The notes: a model not told the origin generated them from the letters alone. Counted from the first letter of the stretch, positions 28,391 to 37,708 are shown. The stretch is 64,000 bases of DNA from Rugosibacter sp. (GCA_004322535.1 SCUZ01000064.1:1-64000); one strand, 5' to 3'. A program made the numbers and translations.

Positions 28391-28879
28391 ATGGACCTGA
28401 GAAAACTCAAGACCTTAATTGATCTTGTACAGAACTCCGGCATTTCCGAGCTTGAAATCAGCGAAGGCGAAGAAAAAATTCGCATCGCCAAACACTTGCC
28501 CACACAGCAAACCACCATGGTCAGCATGCCCATGGCCAATACCGCAGGATATGGCAATCCAATGTTCGGTGATCATACCTCTGCCGCCGTGTCACCAGCG
28601 CCGACTTCTGCTGCCGCAAGCAGCGCAACAGCAGCAGTCGATACAGGTCATAAGCTCAAAGCCCCGATGGTAGGCACTTTTTATCGCGCCAGTGGTCCGG
28701 ACTCACCCTCGTTTGTTGAGGTTGGACAGGCGGTTAAAGCCGGACAAACACTCTGCATTATCGAAGCCATGAAATTAATGAATGAAATCGAATCCGACAT
28801 CTCTGGCACCGTCACCGCTATTCTGGCCGAAAATGGTCAGGCTGTGGAATACGGCCAGCCACTGTTCGTGATCAGCTGA
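28391..28879 (+). CDS. accB: biotin carboxyl carrier protein of acetyl-CoA carboxylase
   Basis: About 162 residues. The N-terminal helical region is [18 protein letters not shown], then a Pro/Ala-rich linker, then the biotinyl domain with the biotin Lys in [12 protein letters not shown]. It carries CO2 between AccC and the carboxyltransferase. The start at 28391 is supported by AAAGGAAA upstream. The linker ([12 protein letters not shown]) is partly encoded by a dispersed element copy (28584-28608), where a length change would be tolerated. Confidence 0.97.
   Translation: MDLRKLKTLIDLVQNSGISELEISEGEEKIRIAKHLPTQQTTMVSMPMANTAGYGNPMFGDHTSAAVSPAPTSAAASSATAAVDTGHKLKAPMVGTFYRASGPDSPSFVEVGQAVKAGQTLCIIEAMKLMNEIESDISGTVTAILAENGQAVEYGQPLFVIS
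28584..28608 (-). repeat. dispersed element copy 6, in the accB linker
   Basis: Minus strand: AGAAGTCGGCGCTGGTGAC then ACGGCGG. The gene reads the complement as VSPAPTS in the Ala/Pro linker before the biotin domain. Confidence 0.85.
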
Positions 28880-28884
28880 CTGCT

Positions 28885-30249
28885 ATGTTCGGTAAAGTTC
28901 TCATCGCCAATCGCGGGGAAATTGCCCTGCGTATCTTGCGTGCCTGTCGCGAACTAGGCGTGCGTACCGTTGCTGTACATTCCGAAGCCGACACCGAGGC
29001 AAAGTACGTCAAGTTGGCTGACGAATCCGTCTGCATTGGTCCTGCTACTGCTTCGCTTAGCTACCTGAACGTGCCTGCGATAATTTCCGCCGCTGAAGTC
29101 ACCGATGCCGAAGCGATTCACCCTGGCTACGGTTTTCTGTCAGAAAACGCTGACTTTGCCGAGCGCGTAGAAAAGTCCGGCTTCGCCTTCATTGGCCCGC
29201 GTCCTGAAACCATACGCCTCATGGGCGACAAGGTCAGCGCAAAAATCACCATGAAAGAGGCCGGCGTACCCTGCGTTCCCGGTTCTGACGGCGCACTTCC
29301 TGAGGAACCGAAAGAGATTACCAAAATTGCGCGTGCCGTAGGCTACCCGGTGATTATCAAAGCAGCCGGCGGCGGCGGCGGTCGGGGCATGCGCGTGGTC
29401 CACACCGAAGCTGCGTTACTCAACGCGGTCACGATGACACGCAGCGAAGCCGGAGCTGCCTTCAACAACTCCACGGTGTACATGGAAAAGTTTCTGGAAA
29501 ATCCGCGCCACATAGAAATTCAGGTATTGGCAGATGCCTATGACAACGCAATTTATTTGGGGGAGCGTGATTGCTCCATGCAGCGTCGACACCAGAAAGT
29601 GATCGAAGAAGCGCCGGCGCCTGGCATCACCCGGAAGCTGATCGCCACGCTGGGCGAGCGATGCGCCGAAGCTTGCCGGCATATTCATTACCGTGGGGCA
29701 GGCACTTTCGAGTTTCTTTACGAAAATGGCAAATTCTTTTTCATTGAAATGAATACGCGCGTTCAAGTCGAACATCCGGTGACTGAACAAGTCACCGGCA
29801 TCGATATTGTTCAAGCACAATTGCAAATTGCCGCAGGCGAAAAGCTGCGCTTTAAACAAGGCGATGTTGAAATTCGTGGCCACGCCATTGAGTGTCGCAT
29901 TAACGCCGAAGACCCCTTCAAATTCACCCCCTCACCGGGCATGATCAACACTTGGCATCCGCCCGGTGGGCCGGGCATTCGCGTTGATTCGCATGCCTAT
30001 TCAGGCTATATCGTGCCGCCTCACTATGATTCCATGATTGGCAAGGTCATCAGCACCGGCCACACCCGTGAACAAGCCATTGCGCGCATGAGTATCGCGC
30101 TCTCTGAAATGATGGTGAATGGCATCAAGACCAATGTCCCGTTGCATCAAGAACTCATGCTCGACGAGCGCTTTCGGCAAGGTGGTACAAGCATCCATTA
30201 TCTTGAAGAAAAACTCGCCAAAAAAAGCGCCGCCATCAAGGAACAATAG
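28885..30249 (+). CDS. accC: acetyl-CoA carboxylase biotin carboxylase subunit
   Basis: ATP-dependent carboxylation of the biotin on AccB, first step of fatty acid synthesis. 454 residues: [24 protein letters not shown], the glycine-rich ATP-grasp loop [13 protein letters not shown] near 165, [20 protein letters not shown], and [18 protein letters not shown]. It starts five bases after accB. A second, larger carboxylase alpha gene lies at 58 kb. Confidence 0.98.
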   Translation: MFGKVLIANRGEIALRILRACRELGVRTVAVHSEADTEAKYVKLADESVCIGPATASLSYLNVPAIISAAEVTDAEAIHPGYGFLSENADFAERVEKSGFAFIGPRPETIRLMGDKVSAKITMKEAGVPCVPGSDGALPEEPKEITKIARAVGYPVIIKAAGGGGGRGMRVVHTEAALLNAVTMTRSEAGAAFNNSTVYMEKFLENPRHIEIQVLADAYDNAIYLGERDCSMQRRHQKVIEEAPAPGITRKLIATLGERCAEACRHIHYRGAGTFEFLYENGKFFFIEMNTRVQVEHPVTEQVTGIDIVQAQLQIAAGEKLRFKQGDVEIRGHAIECRINAEDPFKFTPSPGMINTWHPPGGPGIRVDSHAYSGYIVPPHYDSMIGKVISTGHTREQAIARMSIALSEMMVNGIKTNVPLHQELMLDERFRQGGTSIHYLEEKLAKKSAAIKEQ

Positions 30250-30254
30250 CCTTC

Positions 30255-31178
30255 ATGTGGCTCAGCATCTCGGTAAAAACTGATGCAATTCACGCAGATG
30301 CTCTGTCAGATGCATTGATGAGTGCAGGCGCAATTTCCGTCAGCGTAGAAGATGCGCTGGCGGGGACTGATCTCGAAACTCCGCAGTTTGGTGAACCTGA
30401 TGGCCTGATTACCGCCCCTGCCACACCTTTGTGGACTGAAAGTCGTGTCATTGCCTTGTTCGAGCCAGCAACTGATCTCGTCGGGCGCGTTACCCGTGCT
30501 GCACTGGAAATCGGCATCACAGACTTGCCGACCATCGACATCGCCGAAGTGGAAGAGCAAGATTGGGTACGGCTTACGCAGTCACAGTTCGAGCCCATTC
30601 ACATTACCGACCGCTTGTGGATCGTGCCCTCATGGCATACCGCTCCCGATGCCGAGGCAATTAATCTCGTACTCGACCCCGGTTTGGCATTTGGCACAGG
30701 CTCGCACCCCACGACGTTTCTTTGCTTGCAATGGCTGACTGAACAAGTCAAAGGCCAGGAGACCGTTCTCGACTATGGCTGCGGCTCAGGTATTCTCGCC
30801 ATCGCCGCCGCAAAACTCGGTGCAGGGCCGGTATTGGGGATTGATATTGATCATAACGCCCTGATTGCCGCCCACGATAACGCGATAGCGAACCACGTGT
30901 CGCTCGAATTGCGCCACTCTCGAATGCCCTTTAAGAAAAATGCTGATGGCCGCCTTGATTCGCGTTTTGATCTGGTGATCGCCAATATTCTCACCAACCC
31001 GCTATGTGTTTTAGCGCCACTGCTCGCAGGCTGCGTCGCATCAGGCGGAAAACTCGCCTTATCCGGTGTGTTGGCGCCGCAGGCGCAACAAGTCATCTCA
31101 GCTTACGCGCCCTTTATCGACCTCCATGTGGGCGCAACACATGAAGGCTGGGTGCGGCTGGAGGGTCGCGCATGCTGA
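30255..31178 (+). CDS. prmA: ribosomal protein L11 methyltransferase
   Basis: Trimethylates Lys and the N-terminus of L11. 307 residues: an N-terminal ferredoxin-like domain (WLSISVKTDAIHADALSDALM), LDPGLAFGTGSHPTT near 140, SAM motif VLDYGCGSGILAIAAAKLGA near 175, and the NILTNPL motif. It starts five bases after accC and overlaps the next gene by seven bases. Confidence 0.97.
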   Translation: MWLSISVKTDAIHADALSDALMSAGAISVSVEDALAGTDLETPQFGEPDGLITAPATPLWTESRVIALFEPATDLVGRVTRAALEIGITDLPTIDIAEVEEQDWVRLTQSQFEPIHITDRLWIVPSWHTAPDAEAINLVLDPGLAFGTGSHPTTFLCLQWLTEQVKGQETVLDYGCGSGILAIAAAKLGAGPVLGIDIDHNALIAAHDNAIANHVSLELRHSRMPFKKNADGRLDSRFDLVIANILTNPLCVLAPLLAGCVASGGKLALSGVLAPQAQQVISAYAPFIDLHVGATHEGWVRLEGRAC

Positions 31179-32182
31179 CTCAGTGCCCTGCGTGCGACAC
31201 CACGTTTCGCGTCACCGCCGAACAAATCAAGGCCAAAGGCGGCCGCGTGCGTTGCGGCCAGTGTCAGCACGCGTTTAATGCGCTAGATACGCTCATCGAT
31301 GCATTGCCAGACAGCATCCATGCACCTGCCACTGAAAAAAGGCTGGATCATCTTGCGCCACCTCAGCATTTACTGGATGAGACGGCAACGGACGCAACTA
31401 ATTCATGCACCGGAGATAACGACTGGATTACCTCTATTGAAGAAATCGTGGAGTTTCCAGAAGATATTCTTGATTTCGAAACAAGCGCTGAAGAACCCCG
31501 CGAAAATTTTTCTGATCATCCTGCCAATGCAGAAATGCCGATGGAAGTTGCTTCGCTGACTGGCTCGTTGACCGGCTTGCCAGAAGATACCGAAGAAGAA
31601 AAATCGGTGGAAAACTCGGCAGTTGATGCTTTCACGCACAACCCGACAGAGCAAACAGACATCCTGCTGGATGGCCCATTTGCCGACCTGCCCAAATCTA
31701 TCGCAACTCGCCGATGGCCTTGGATTGTAGGCAGCGTGCTCTTGCTCGTCACGCTAGGTGGGCAAGCTGTGCTTGCCTTGCGCATCTCGCTGGCAAAATC
31801 ACTCCCTGCAGCGCAGCCAGCTATCGCCGTACTGTGCCGCATCGTACCCTGCACAACCCATCTCCCCGCCCAAGCGGACCTGCTCAGCATTGAAGGCTCC
31901 GATTTACATCCCGATCCGACCAAAGCCGGCCGCCTGGTGGTATCAGCCACATTAAAAAATCGTGCCGCATTCAGTCAGCAATTCCCACACCTTGAGCTTA
32001 CTTTAACTGACATTGCCGACAAGGCTATTCTTCGCAAAGTACTACCTCCCACTACCTATCTGCCAGCAGACACCGTAACAGCCAGCGGCATGCTGCCTAA
32101 TGCAGATGTCGCCGTAAACCTTGTCATCGACATTGATCCGCTGACGGCGAACGGCTATCGACTGTATTTGTTTTACCCCTAA
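31172..32182 (+). CDS. zinc-ribbon and DUF3426 membrane protein
   Basis: 336 residues. The N-terminal MJ0042-type zinc ribbon has CPACDTTFRV...RVRCGQCQHAF (C-x2-C...C-x2-C). A long acidic, low-complexity stretch follows (about 60-175), then one membrane helix (RRWPWIVGSVLLLVTLGGQAV). The DUF3426 domain is C-terminal (VLCRIVPCTTHLPAQADLLSIEGSDLHPDP, AILRKVLPPTTYLP). This family regularly follows prmA in betaproteobacteria; function unknown. Confidence 0.93.
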   Translation: MLTQCPACDTTFRVTAEQIKAKGGRVRCGQCQHAFNALDTLIDALPDSIHAPATEKRLDHLAPPQHLLDETATDATNSCTGDNDWITSIEEIVEFPEDILDFETSAEEPRENFSDHPANAEMPMEVASLTGSLTGLPEDTEEEKSVENSAVDAFTHNPTEQTDILLDGPFADLPKSIATRRWPWIVGSVLLLVTLGGQAVLALRISLAKSLPAAQPAIAVLCRIVPCTTHLPAQADLLSIEGSDLHPDPTKAGRLVVSATLKNRAAFSQQFPHLELTLTDIADKAILRKVLPPTTYLPADTVTASGMLPNADVAVNLVIDIDPLTANGYRLYLFYP

Positions 32183-32209
32183 ATTCACCTCTTCTGAAAA
32201 CTGAAAATA

Positions 32210-33142
32210 ATGACTACTCTCATTTGCGGATCGCTTGCCTACGACACCATCATGGTGTTTGGCGACCGATTCAAAAATCACATCCTGCCTGAGCAAATCC
32301 ATATCCTCAATGTCGCTTTTCTCGTACCCGACATGCGCCGCGAGTTTGGCGGCTGCGCCGGCAATATTGCCTACAACCTAAAGCTGCTCGGCGGCACGCC
32401 ACTCATCATGGCAACGCTGGGCGAAGACAGCGCACCCTATCAGCATCGCCTAAAACAACTCGATCTCAGCACCCAGCACGTGCGTGAGATCGCTGGCAGT
32501 TTTACTGCTCAGGCTTTCATCACCACCGATCTTGATGACAATCAGATCACCGCTTTTCATCCCGGTGCGATGACGCATTCGCACCAGAATAAAGTCAGTG
32601 ATGTGCCAGGCGTGCGTCTCGGCATTGTCGCCCCCGACGGCCGTGACGGCATGGTGCAGCACGCCCGCGAATTTCACGCCGCACACATCCCGTTCATTTT
32701 CGATCCCGGCCAGGGCCTGCCAATGTTTGATAAAGAGGATTTGTTGAACTTTTTGCAACTTGCCGACTATTGCACGGTCAATGACTACGAAGCAAAATTG
32801 CTGACGGAATGCACCGGGCGCACGCTCGATCAATTGGCTGGTGAAGTAAAGGCCTTGGTCGTGACACTCGGCGCTCAAGGGTCGCAGATTTACACCGAGG
32901 GGCGTTGCATTGATATTCCTGCTGCCACACCCGATGCGGTTATCGACCCGACCGGCTGCGGCGATGCTTATCGTGCCGGCCTGTTGCATGGGATCAACCA
33001 AGGCTGGACATGGGAAAAAACCGGGCGACTGGCCTCTCTGATGGGCGCGATCAAAATTGCCCATCGTGGGGGTCAGAATCACAAGCCGACGTATGAAGAA
33101 ATTGCTGCGCGTTACCAGGCAATCTTTGCCGAATCTCTTTAA
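32210..33142 (+). CDS. PfkB-family carbohydrate/nucleoside kinase
   Basis: 310 residues, ribokinase fold. TLICGSLAYDTIMVF at the N-terminus, the substrate motif EFGGCAGNIAYNLKLLGG, and the C-terminal ATP/anion-hole motif VIDPTGCGDAYRAGLLHG with the catalytic Asp. It is close to proteins annotated as adenosine kinase in betaproteobacteria, but the substrate cannot be fixed from motifs. It is 27 bases after the zinc-ribbon gene, probably same unit. Confidence 0.92.
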   Translation: MTTLICGSLAYDTIMVFGDRFKNHILPEQIHILNVAFLVPDMRREFGGCAGNIAYNLKLLGGTPLIMATLGEDSAPYQHRLKQLDLSTQHVREIAGSFTAQAFITTDLDDNQITAFHPGAMTHSHQNKVSDVPGVRLGIVAPDGRDGMVQHAREFHAAHIPFIFDPGQGLPMFDKEDLLNFLQLADYCTVNDYEAKLLTECTGRTLDQLAGEVKALVVTLGAQGSQIYTEGRCIDIPAATPDAVIDPTGCGDAYRAGLLHGINQGWTWEKTGRLASLMGAIKIAHRGGQNHKPTYEEIAARYQAIFAESL

Positions 33143-33190
33143 GATATGCGCCTTGACCGGATTTACTCAACAAACCTTAAGGAAAACACC

Positions 33191-33640
33191 ATGAAAAATT
33201 ATCGCCTGTTACTCGCTGCAATTCCCGCTCTGATGCTGGCTGCCTGCGCCAGTCAATCGGGTTCTTCTTATTCACGCACGCAAACTCGCAGCGAACAAAC
33301 CGTGCGTTTAGGTGTGGTTGAATCGGTACGCAACGTGACCATCGAAGGCACACAATCAGGGGTTGGCGCTGTCGCCGGTGCGGCAGTCGGCGGCCTTGGC
33401 GGCAGCAACGTCGGTGGCGGCAAAGGCTCCTCGGTCGGTGCCGTACTCGGTGCCGTACTCGGTGGGGTGGCGGGCAATGCGATAGAAGGCAGTACAACAA
33501 AAAAGGCCGGCCTTGAAATCACCGTCAAGCTCGACAATGGGCAACTGATCGCCATAACGCAAGAGGCTGATGAGCAATTTCGTCCCGGCGAACGTGTGCG
33601 CATACTCTCAGGTGGCGGCGCAACACGTGTCACACACTGA
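33191..33640 (+). CDS. glycine-zipper outer-membrane lipoprotein (SlyB/Pcp type)
   Basis: 149 residues with lipoprotein signal (LLLAAIPALMLAAC; lipobox LAAC). The middle is a glycine-zipper membrane segment (GVGAVAGAAVGGLGGSNVGGG, VGAVLGAVLGGVAGNAIEG), and the C-terminal beta domain ends QLIAITQEADEQFRPGERVRI. It probably stabilises the outer membrane. The start at 33191 has TAAGGA upstream; the longer frame from 33146 would push the signal inward. Confidence 0.92.
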   Translation: MKNYRLLLAAIPALMLAACASQSGSSYSRTQTRSEQTVRLGVVESVRNVTIEGTQSGVGAVAGAAVGGLGGSNVGGGKGSSVGAVLGAVLGGVAGNAIEGSTTKKAGLEITVKLDNGQLIAITQEADEQFRPGERVRILSGGGATRVTH

Positions 33641-33669
33641 GCTGATCTCAAGATAGCAGGCAGGGTAAT

Positions 33670-33702
33670 GGTGTTGCCATAGTATTAACGGATGGCAACA
33701 CC
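33670..33702 (+). promoter_or_regulatory. stem-loop covering the plsC start codon
   Basis: Perfect 11-bp arms GGTGTTGCCAT and ATGGCAACACC with an 11-base loop. The ATG of plsC (33692) is the first three bases of the right arm, so in mRNA the start codon would be paired. It has no U-tract, so it is a weak terminator candidate for the lipoprotein gene. It may limit plsC translation. Confidence 0.5.
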
Positions 33703-34513
33703 ACAGGCACAATCTGCTGGAAATCTGCGGGCAATATTCCGCTTAAGTCGTACTGCACTGCATCTGACAAGCGGCATGCTGACTGTCGCGCTGATTTATC
33801 CATTCATCAAACAAGACACCCGCCTAGCCCTCAAACAACGCTGGTCGCGGCAGCTCCTCACGGTGTTGGGTATCAGCCTAAAAATCGGCGCTGGTGATAC
33901 GCCGAATAACGCACTGGCAGCCCACCCAGTCGGCCTATTGGTCGCCAACCACATTTCGTTTCTCGATATTTTTGTCATCAACGCCTGGGCGCCAGCGGCT
34001 TTTGTGGCCAAGGATGATATGCGCCACTGGCCTTTGCTCGGCTGGCTCAGTGGACGCACGGACACAATCTTCATGCAACGCGGCTCGCGCCGTGCAGCAC
34101 ACGCTGCGCGCGACCATCTCGTCGGCCAATTACGTGCGGGGCAACTCATCGCAGTGTTTCCTGAAGGCACTACCAGCGATGGCCACACCGTGCAGCCGTT
34201 TCACAGCGCGTTATTCCAAAGCGCGATTGACGCGGCAGTGCCCGTGATGCCACTCGCCTTGCGTTATGTCGATGCGCAAACCCGGCAGCCCAGCCATGTC
34301 GCCGATTTTGTAGGCGACATGGCGCTAGTCAGCTGCCTGTGGTCGATTGCCGCCAGCGCGGGACTTGTCGCACAGCTTGAACCCTTGCCAGCACTCGCGC
34401 CCGATGGCCTTGATCGGCGCCACCTCGCAGCGCATGCGCACCATGCCGTCGCGCATCGGCTGATGCATATGAAATCACTGCGGGAATCAGTAAAGCGGTC
34501 AATCCCAGCCTGA
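33692..34513 (+). CDS. plsC: 1-acyl-sn-glycerol-3-phosphate acyltransferase family protein
   Basis: 273 residues, phospholipid synthesis at the inner membrane. The acyltransferase motifs are NHISFLDIF (H-x4-D) near residue 88 and VFPEGTTSDGHTV near 160. An N-terminal hydrophobic stretch anchors it. KIGAGDTPNNAL, just before the first motif, is encoded by a dispersed element copy. The 3' end overlaps the convergent apaH by 15 bases. PlsC versus another lysophospholipid or ornithine-lipid acyltransferase cannot be separated by motifs alone. Confidence 0.88.
   Translation: MATPQAQSAGNLRAIFRLSRTALHLTSGMLTVALIYPFIKQDTRLALKQRWSRQLLTVLGISLKIGAGDTPNNALAAHPVGLLVANHISFLDIFVINAWAPAAFVAKDDMRHWPLLGWLSGRTDTIFMQRGSRRAAHAARDHLVGQLRAGQLIAVFPEGTTSDGHTVQPFHSALFQSAIDAAVPVMPLALRYVDAQTRQPSHVADFVGDMALVSCLWSIAASAGLVAQLEPLPALAPDGLDRRHLAAHAHHAVAHRLMHMKSLRESVKRSIPA
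33880..33909 (+). repeat. dispersed element copy 7, inside plsC
   Basis: AAAAATCGGCGCTGGTGATA then CGCCGAATAA. The gene reads it directly as K-I-G-A-G-D-T-P, between an amphipathic segment and the catalytic HisAsp motif. Confidence 0.88.
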
Positions 34514-35335
34514 AGGCTTCACCTGCTGCGGGCACGGCAGGCGAAACACACGCCGATCTTCCAGCCGCACCGCAGTCAGCGCACCGCCCCACAGGCAACC
34601 CGTGTCGATGGCCAGCAAGTCAGGCTGTTCATGGTAGCCCAGCGCCGACCAATGCCCGCAAACAATAAACTGACCAGCGCTCGCCCGCCCAGGCATAGTG
34701 AACCACGGCACACATCCTGCTGGCCCGTCTGCAGGCGGAGATTTCGCACCGGGCGCACGTAGCTCCATCACCCCGGCAAGTGTCACGTAGCGCATGCGCG
34801 ACATCGCATTCACTACCACGCGCAGCCTGTCCCAGCCGGTGAGGTCATCTCGCCAGGCAGCCGGTTCGGAACCCCATAGGTGCGCCAGAAAATCGCGGTA
34901 GTCGGGCGCAGTCAGCGCAGCGGAAACTTCATCGGATAATGCTTTTGCTTGCGCTATCGTCCACTCCGGCAAAAGCCCGGCATGCACTATCGCCCAAGCG
35001 CCCTCCACATGAATCAGTGGTTGCGCACGCAGCCAATCCAACAACTCATCACGATCCGGCGCGGCGAGTACCGCGGCGAGCGTGTCTTCTTTATTCGCCC
35101 GCCCAAAACCTTCCGCCTGCATCACTAAATGCAGATCGTGATTGCCTAGCACCACCACTGCAGCTGTGCCCAGTGATTTGACATAGCGCAGTACTTCCAA
35201 CGACTGCGGGCCGCGATTAACAAGGTCGCCAACAAACCAGAGACGGTCTCTGGCTGGGTCAAAGTCAAGTAAATCAATCAGCTGTCTGAGCTGAACAAAA
35301 CAGCCCTGGACATCGCCGATTGCGTAAGTAGCCAT
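34499..35335 (-). CDS. apaH: symmetrical bis(5'-nucleosyl)-tetraphosphatase
   Basis: Hydrolyses Ap4A to two ADP and affects stress signalling and RNA 5' ends. 278 residues, calcineurin-type fold: MATYAIGDVQGCFVQLRQL (GDVQG), WFVGDLVNRGPQSLEV (GDLVNRG), VVLGNHDLHL (GNHD), and FIVCGHWSALG later. 57 bases downstream of birA on the same strand. Confidence 0.96.
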   Translation of the reverse strand: MATYAIGDVQGCFVQLRQLIDLLDFDPARDRLWFVGDLVNRGPQSLEVLRYVKSLGTAAVVVLGNHDLHLVMQAEGFGRANKEDTLAAVLAAPDRDELLDWLRAQPLIHVEGAWAIVHAGLLPEWTIAQAKALSDEVSAALTAPDYRDFLAHLWGSEPAAWRDDLTGWDRLRVVVNAMSRMRYVTLAGVMELRAPGAKSPPADGPAGCVPWFTMPGRASAGQFIVCGHWSALGYHEQPDLLAIDTGCLWGGALTAVRLEDRRVFRLPCPQQVKPSGWD

Positions 35336-35392
35336 AAGTCGATTAACGACGAGATAAAGCGACGGGATATCGCAGAAGAACGAAATCTTATC

Positions 35393-36241
35393 TTAAACAG
35401 GAGCGGCTGCCCGCAAAGAAATTTCACCAGAGAGAATGCGCTCGATGTGGCCATCAACTTCAAGCAACAGCGCGCCATCTTTATCAACACCACGGCAAAT
35501 GCCGTGTCTCGGAGGCGAAAAATCGGACAGCAACACGACCGGTGCATCCTGAAATGCATGGCGCGCCAACCAGTCCGCGCGCAGCGCCGCAAAACCCGCA
35601 ATCGCAAAACTTTCCAGCACCGTCAAGAGCTCGCTCAGCAGCGCTGCCAGCAGTACATTGATCTCGATATGGTCACCCAAGGCAGCGGCTGTCGCCCGTA
35701 CATCATGCGGCAATGCCGCAGGCAGGCGCCGATTGATGCCGATGCCAATAACAGCCACATGAGGAGCGCCAGGCAAGAGCTCAACCAGAATGCCACCCAG
35801 TTTTTTGCCCTGATACAGAACGTCATTAGGCCACTTGAGCGCCGCACCCCAAGGGGACTTTCCAGAAACAGCTCTGCACTTTCTTCGGTCGGATTCAAAG
35901 CTCTGCGGCGTATCGCCAGCGCCGACTTTTTCCAGCGCACGCGCTACCGCCACGCCTACTGCCAGTGAAAGGCCGATCGGTACGCTGCCCGGCGCAAATC
36001 TCCACAGCAGAGAAAAGGTGAGGCTGTCGCCCGGCGCGGCAATCCACTCGCGCCCACGCCGTCCACGCCCAGCGGTTTGTAGCGTCGCAGCCACCACGGT
36101 GCCCGAGGCTGCACCCACCTCGGCGCGGCTCAGCAGCATCGAATTGGTTGAATCGCATTGCGGCAGCAGATCGACGTCAAAACGGCGCGACGCTTGGCCT
36201 AGTGCAGCTACCAGACGCGTTGCGTCAAGCGTTGAAGTCAT
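35393..36241 (-). CDS. birA: biotin-[acetyl-CoA-carboxylase] ligase with an internal insertion
   Basis: Attaches biotin to AccB, and presumably to the second carboxylase at 58 kb. 282 residues; no N-terminal DNA-binding domain, so it is not a biotin repressor. The biotinoyl-AMP loop is AGRGRRGREW near residue 57, and KWPNDVLYQGKKLGGILVEL near 140. Between ALEKVGAG and ALKWPND there are about 22 residues more than in E. coli BirA (DTPQSFESDRRKCRAVSGKS and a few more). The insertion begins with a dispersed element copy. Confidence 0.94.
   Translation of the reverse strand: MTSTLDATRLVAALGQASRRFDVDLLPQCDSTNSMLLSRAEVGAASGTVVAATLQTAGRGRRGREWIAAPGDSLTFSLLWRFAPGSVPIGLSLAVGVAVARALEKVGAGDTPQSFESDRRKCRAVSGKSPWGAALKWPNDVLYQGKKLGGILVELLPGAPHVAVIGIGINRRLPAALPHDVRATAAALGDHIEINVLLAALLSELLTVLESFAIAGFAALRADWLARHAFQDAPVVLLSDFSPPRHGICRGVDKDGALLLEVDGHIERILSGEISLRAAAPV
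35905..35931 (-). repeat. dispersed element copy 8, at the left edge of the BirA insertion
   Basis: Minus strand: AAAAAGTCGGCGCTGGCGAT then ACGCCGC. It is read as K-V-G-A-G-D-T. The extra protein segment continues about 45 bases beyond the conserved core, so this copy may be the most complete element. Confidence 0.9.
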
Positions 36242-36277
36242 TGCAAAACAAGTCGCCAGAAAGCAGATGCATCACGA

Positions 36278-37708
36278 CTACCCCTTTATCGGCGCATCTT
36301 CCAGACCCAACTCCTGAATCTTGCGCGTGATGGTGTTGCGGCCAAGGCCGAGCAACTGGGCGGCTTCGATTCGCCGACCGCTGGTTGCCACCAGCGCACG
36401 GCGAATCAACGTTGATTCGAATTGGCGCGTAAGCTGCTCTGCCACTTGTCCCGGCGCGCTGGCCAATAGCTGATCGGCTTCACGCGCCAAGGCAGACAAC
36501 CAGTCGGCGCTGGCGACACGGCGCGCGGGATCTTTGGCTGGATCACGTCTCGCGTCACGTAACTCCGCCGGTAAATCTGCCACATCGATGCTTTGCCCGG
36601 GTGCCATGACCGTCAGCCAATGACAAAGATTCTCCAGTTGCCGCACATTGCCTGGAAATTCAAGCCCTTGCAAATACTTTTGTGCCGCATCTGAAAGCCG
36701 TTTGGGCTCCCCGCCAAGCTCTTGTGCACTCTTTTGCAAAAAATGGCGCGCCAGAATCGGAATATCGTCACTACGCTCACGCAAAGGTGGCAGCCGCAAG
36801 CGAATCACATTCAAACGATGAAACAGGTCTTCGCGAAACAGGCCGTCCCTCACGCGTGCTTCTAAATCCTGATGCGTTGCTGCAATGACACGCACATTCG
36901 CCTTCACGGGCTGATGACCGCCAACGCGATAAAAATTGCCATCTGAGAGAACACGCAACAATCGGGTTTGCAATTCGGCTGGCATGTCGCCAATTTCATC
37001 CAGAAACAAGGTGCCATTCTCGGCTTGCTCAAAACGTCCACGACGCTGTGCCGTAGCCCCCGTGAAAGCGCCTTTTTCATGACCGAAGAGTTCGGATTCC
37101 AGCAAATCCTTTGGAATCGCTGCCGTATTGATCGCGATGAACGGTGCATTTTTTCGTGGACTATGGCGATGAAGCGCTTGCGCCACGAGCTCTTTACCCG
37201 TGCCTGACTCCCCATTGATGAGCACCGTGGCCAGTGACTGCGAAAGCCTGCCAATCGCGCGAAAGACTTCCTGCATGGCGGCACCTTGCCCCAGAATTTC
37301 GGGCATGACCCCTATGTCTTCGGTCGCCCCGCCATGCTGCACTGATTCGGCCAGCGCCCGCCGCACCAATGCCACCGCCTGATCGACATCGAAAGGTTTG
37401 GGCAAATACTCAAAAGCGCCACCCTGGAATGCGGCCACAGCAGAATCAAGATCAGAATAGGCCGTCATGATGATGACAGGCAACTCGGGATAGTGAATTT
37501 TTACCTGGCGCAGCAAATCCAGTCCATCTGTCCCCGGCATGCGAATATCAGAAATTAAAGCGGCAGGCGGTTGCGCGTCAGCCAGTGCACGCAACGCTTC
37601 AGTCGCCGTTGCAAAGCTTTTGACCGGGATGTTTTCGCGGCCGAGCGCCTTTTCCAATACCCAGCGGATTGAACGATCGTCATCAATAATCCAGACGGGG
37701 TTGGTCAT
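36278..37708 (-). CDS. ntrC: nitrogen regulation response regulator NtrC (GlnG)
   Basis: A sigma-54-dependent activator of nitrogen-scavenging genes. 476 residues: receiver domain with IIDDDRS and phospho-Asp in LISDIRMPGTDGL; AAA+ domain with GESGTGKELVAQALH, the sigma-54 loop GAFTGA near 218, and FLDEIGDMP; C-terminal Fis-type HTH (GRRIEAAQLLGLGRNTITRKIQEL). The linker between AAA+ and HTH (RRVASADWLSA) is coded by a dispersed element copy. The start overlaps the ntrB stop by four bases. Confidence 0.97.
   Translation of the reverse strand: MTNPVWIIDDDRSIRWVLEKALGRENIPVKSFATATEALRALADAQPPAALISDIRMPGTDGLDLLRQVKIHYPELPVIIMTAYSDLDSAVAAFQGGAFEYLPKPFDVDQAVALVRRALAESVQHGGATEDIGVMPEILGQGAAMQEVFRAIGRLSQSLATVLINGESGTGKELVAQALHRHSPRKNAPFIAINTAAIPKDLLESELFGHEKGAFTGATAQRRGRFEQAENGTLFLDEIGDMPAELQTRLLRVLSDGNFYRVGGHQPVKANVRVIAATHQDLEARVRDGLFREDLFHRLNVIRLRLPPLRERSDDIPILARHFLQKSAQELGGEPKRLSDAAQKYLQGLEFPGNVRQLENLCHWLTVMAPGQSIDVADLPAELRDARRDPAKDPARRVASADWLSALAREADQLLASAPGQVAEQLTRQFESTLIRRALVATSGRRIEAAQLLGLGRNTITRKIQELGLEDAPIKG
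36501..36526 (+). repeat. dispersed element copy 9, in the ntrC interdomain linker
   Basis: CAGTCGGCGCTGGCGACAC then GGCGCG. The gene reads the complement as RRVASADW, the same frame as in mutM (copy 2). Confidence 0.7.

Noticed and set aside
33360..33480. GGTGC/GGCGG repeats in the glycine-zipper gene
   Set aside because: They are codon repeats of the glycine-zipper protein, not an independent DNA repeat.
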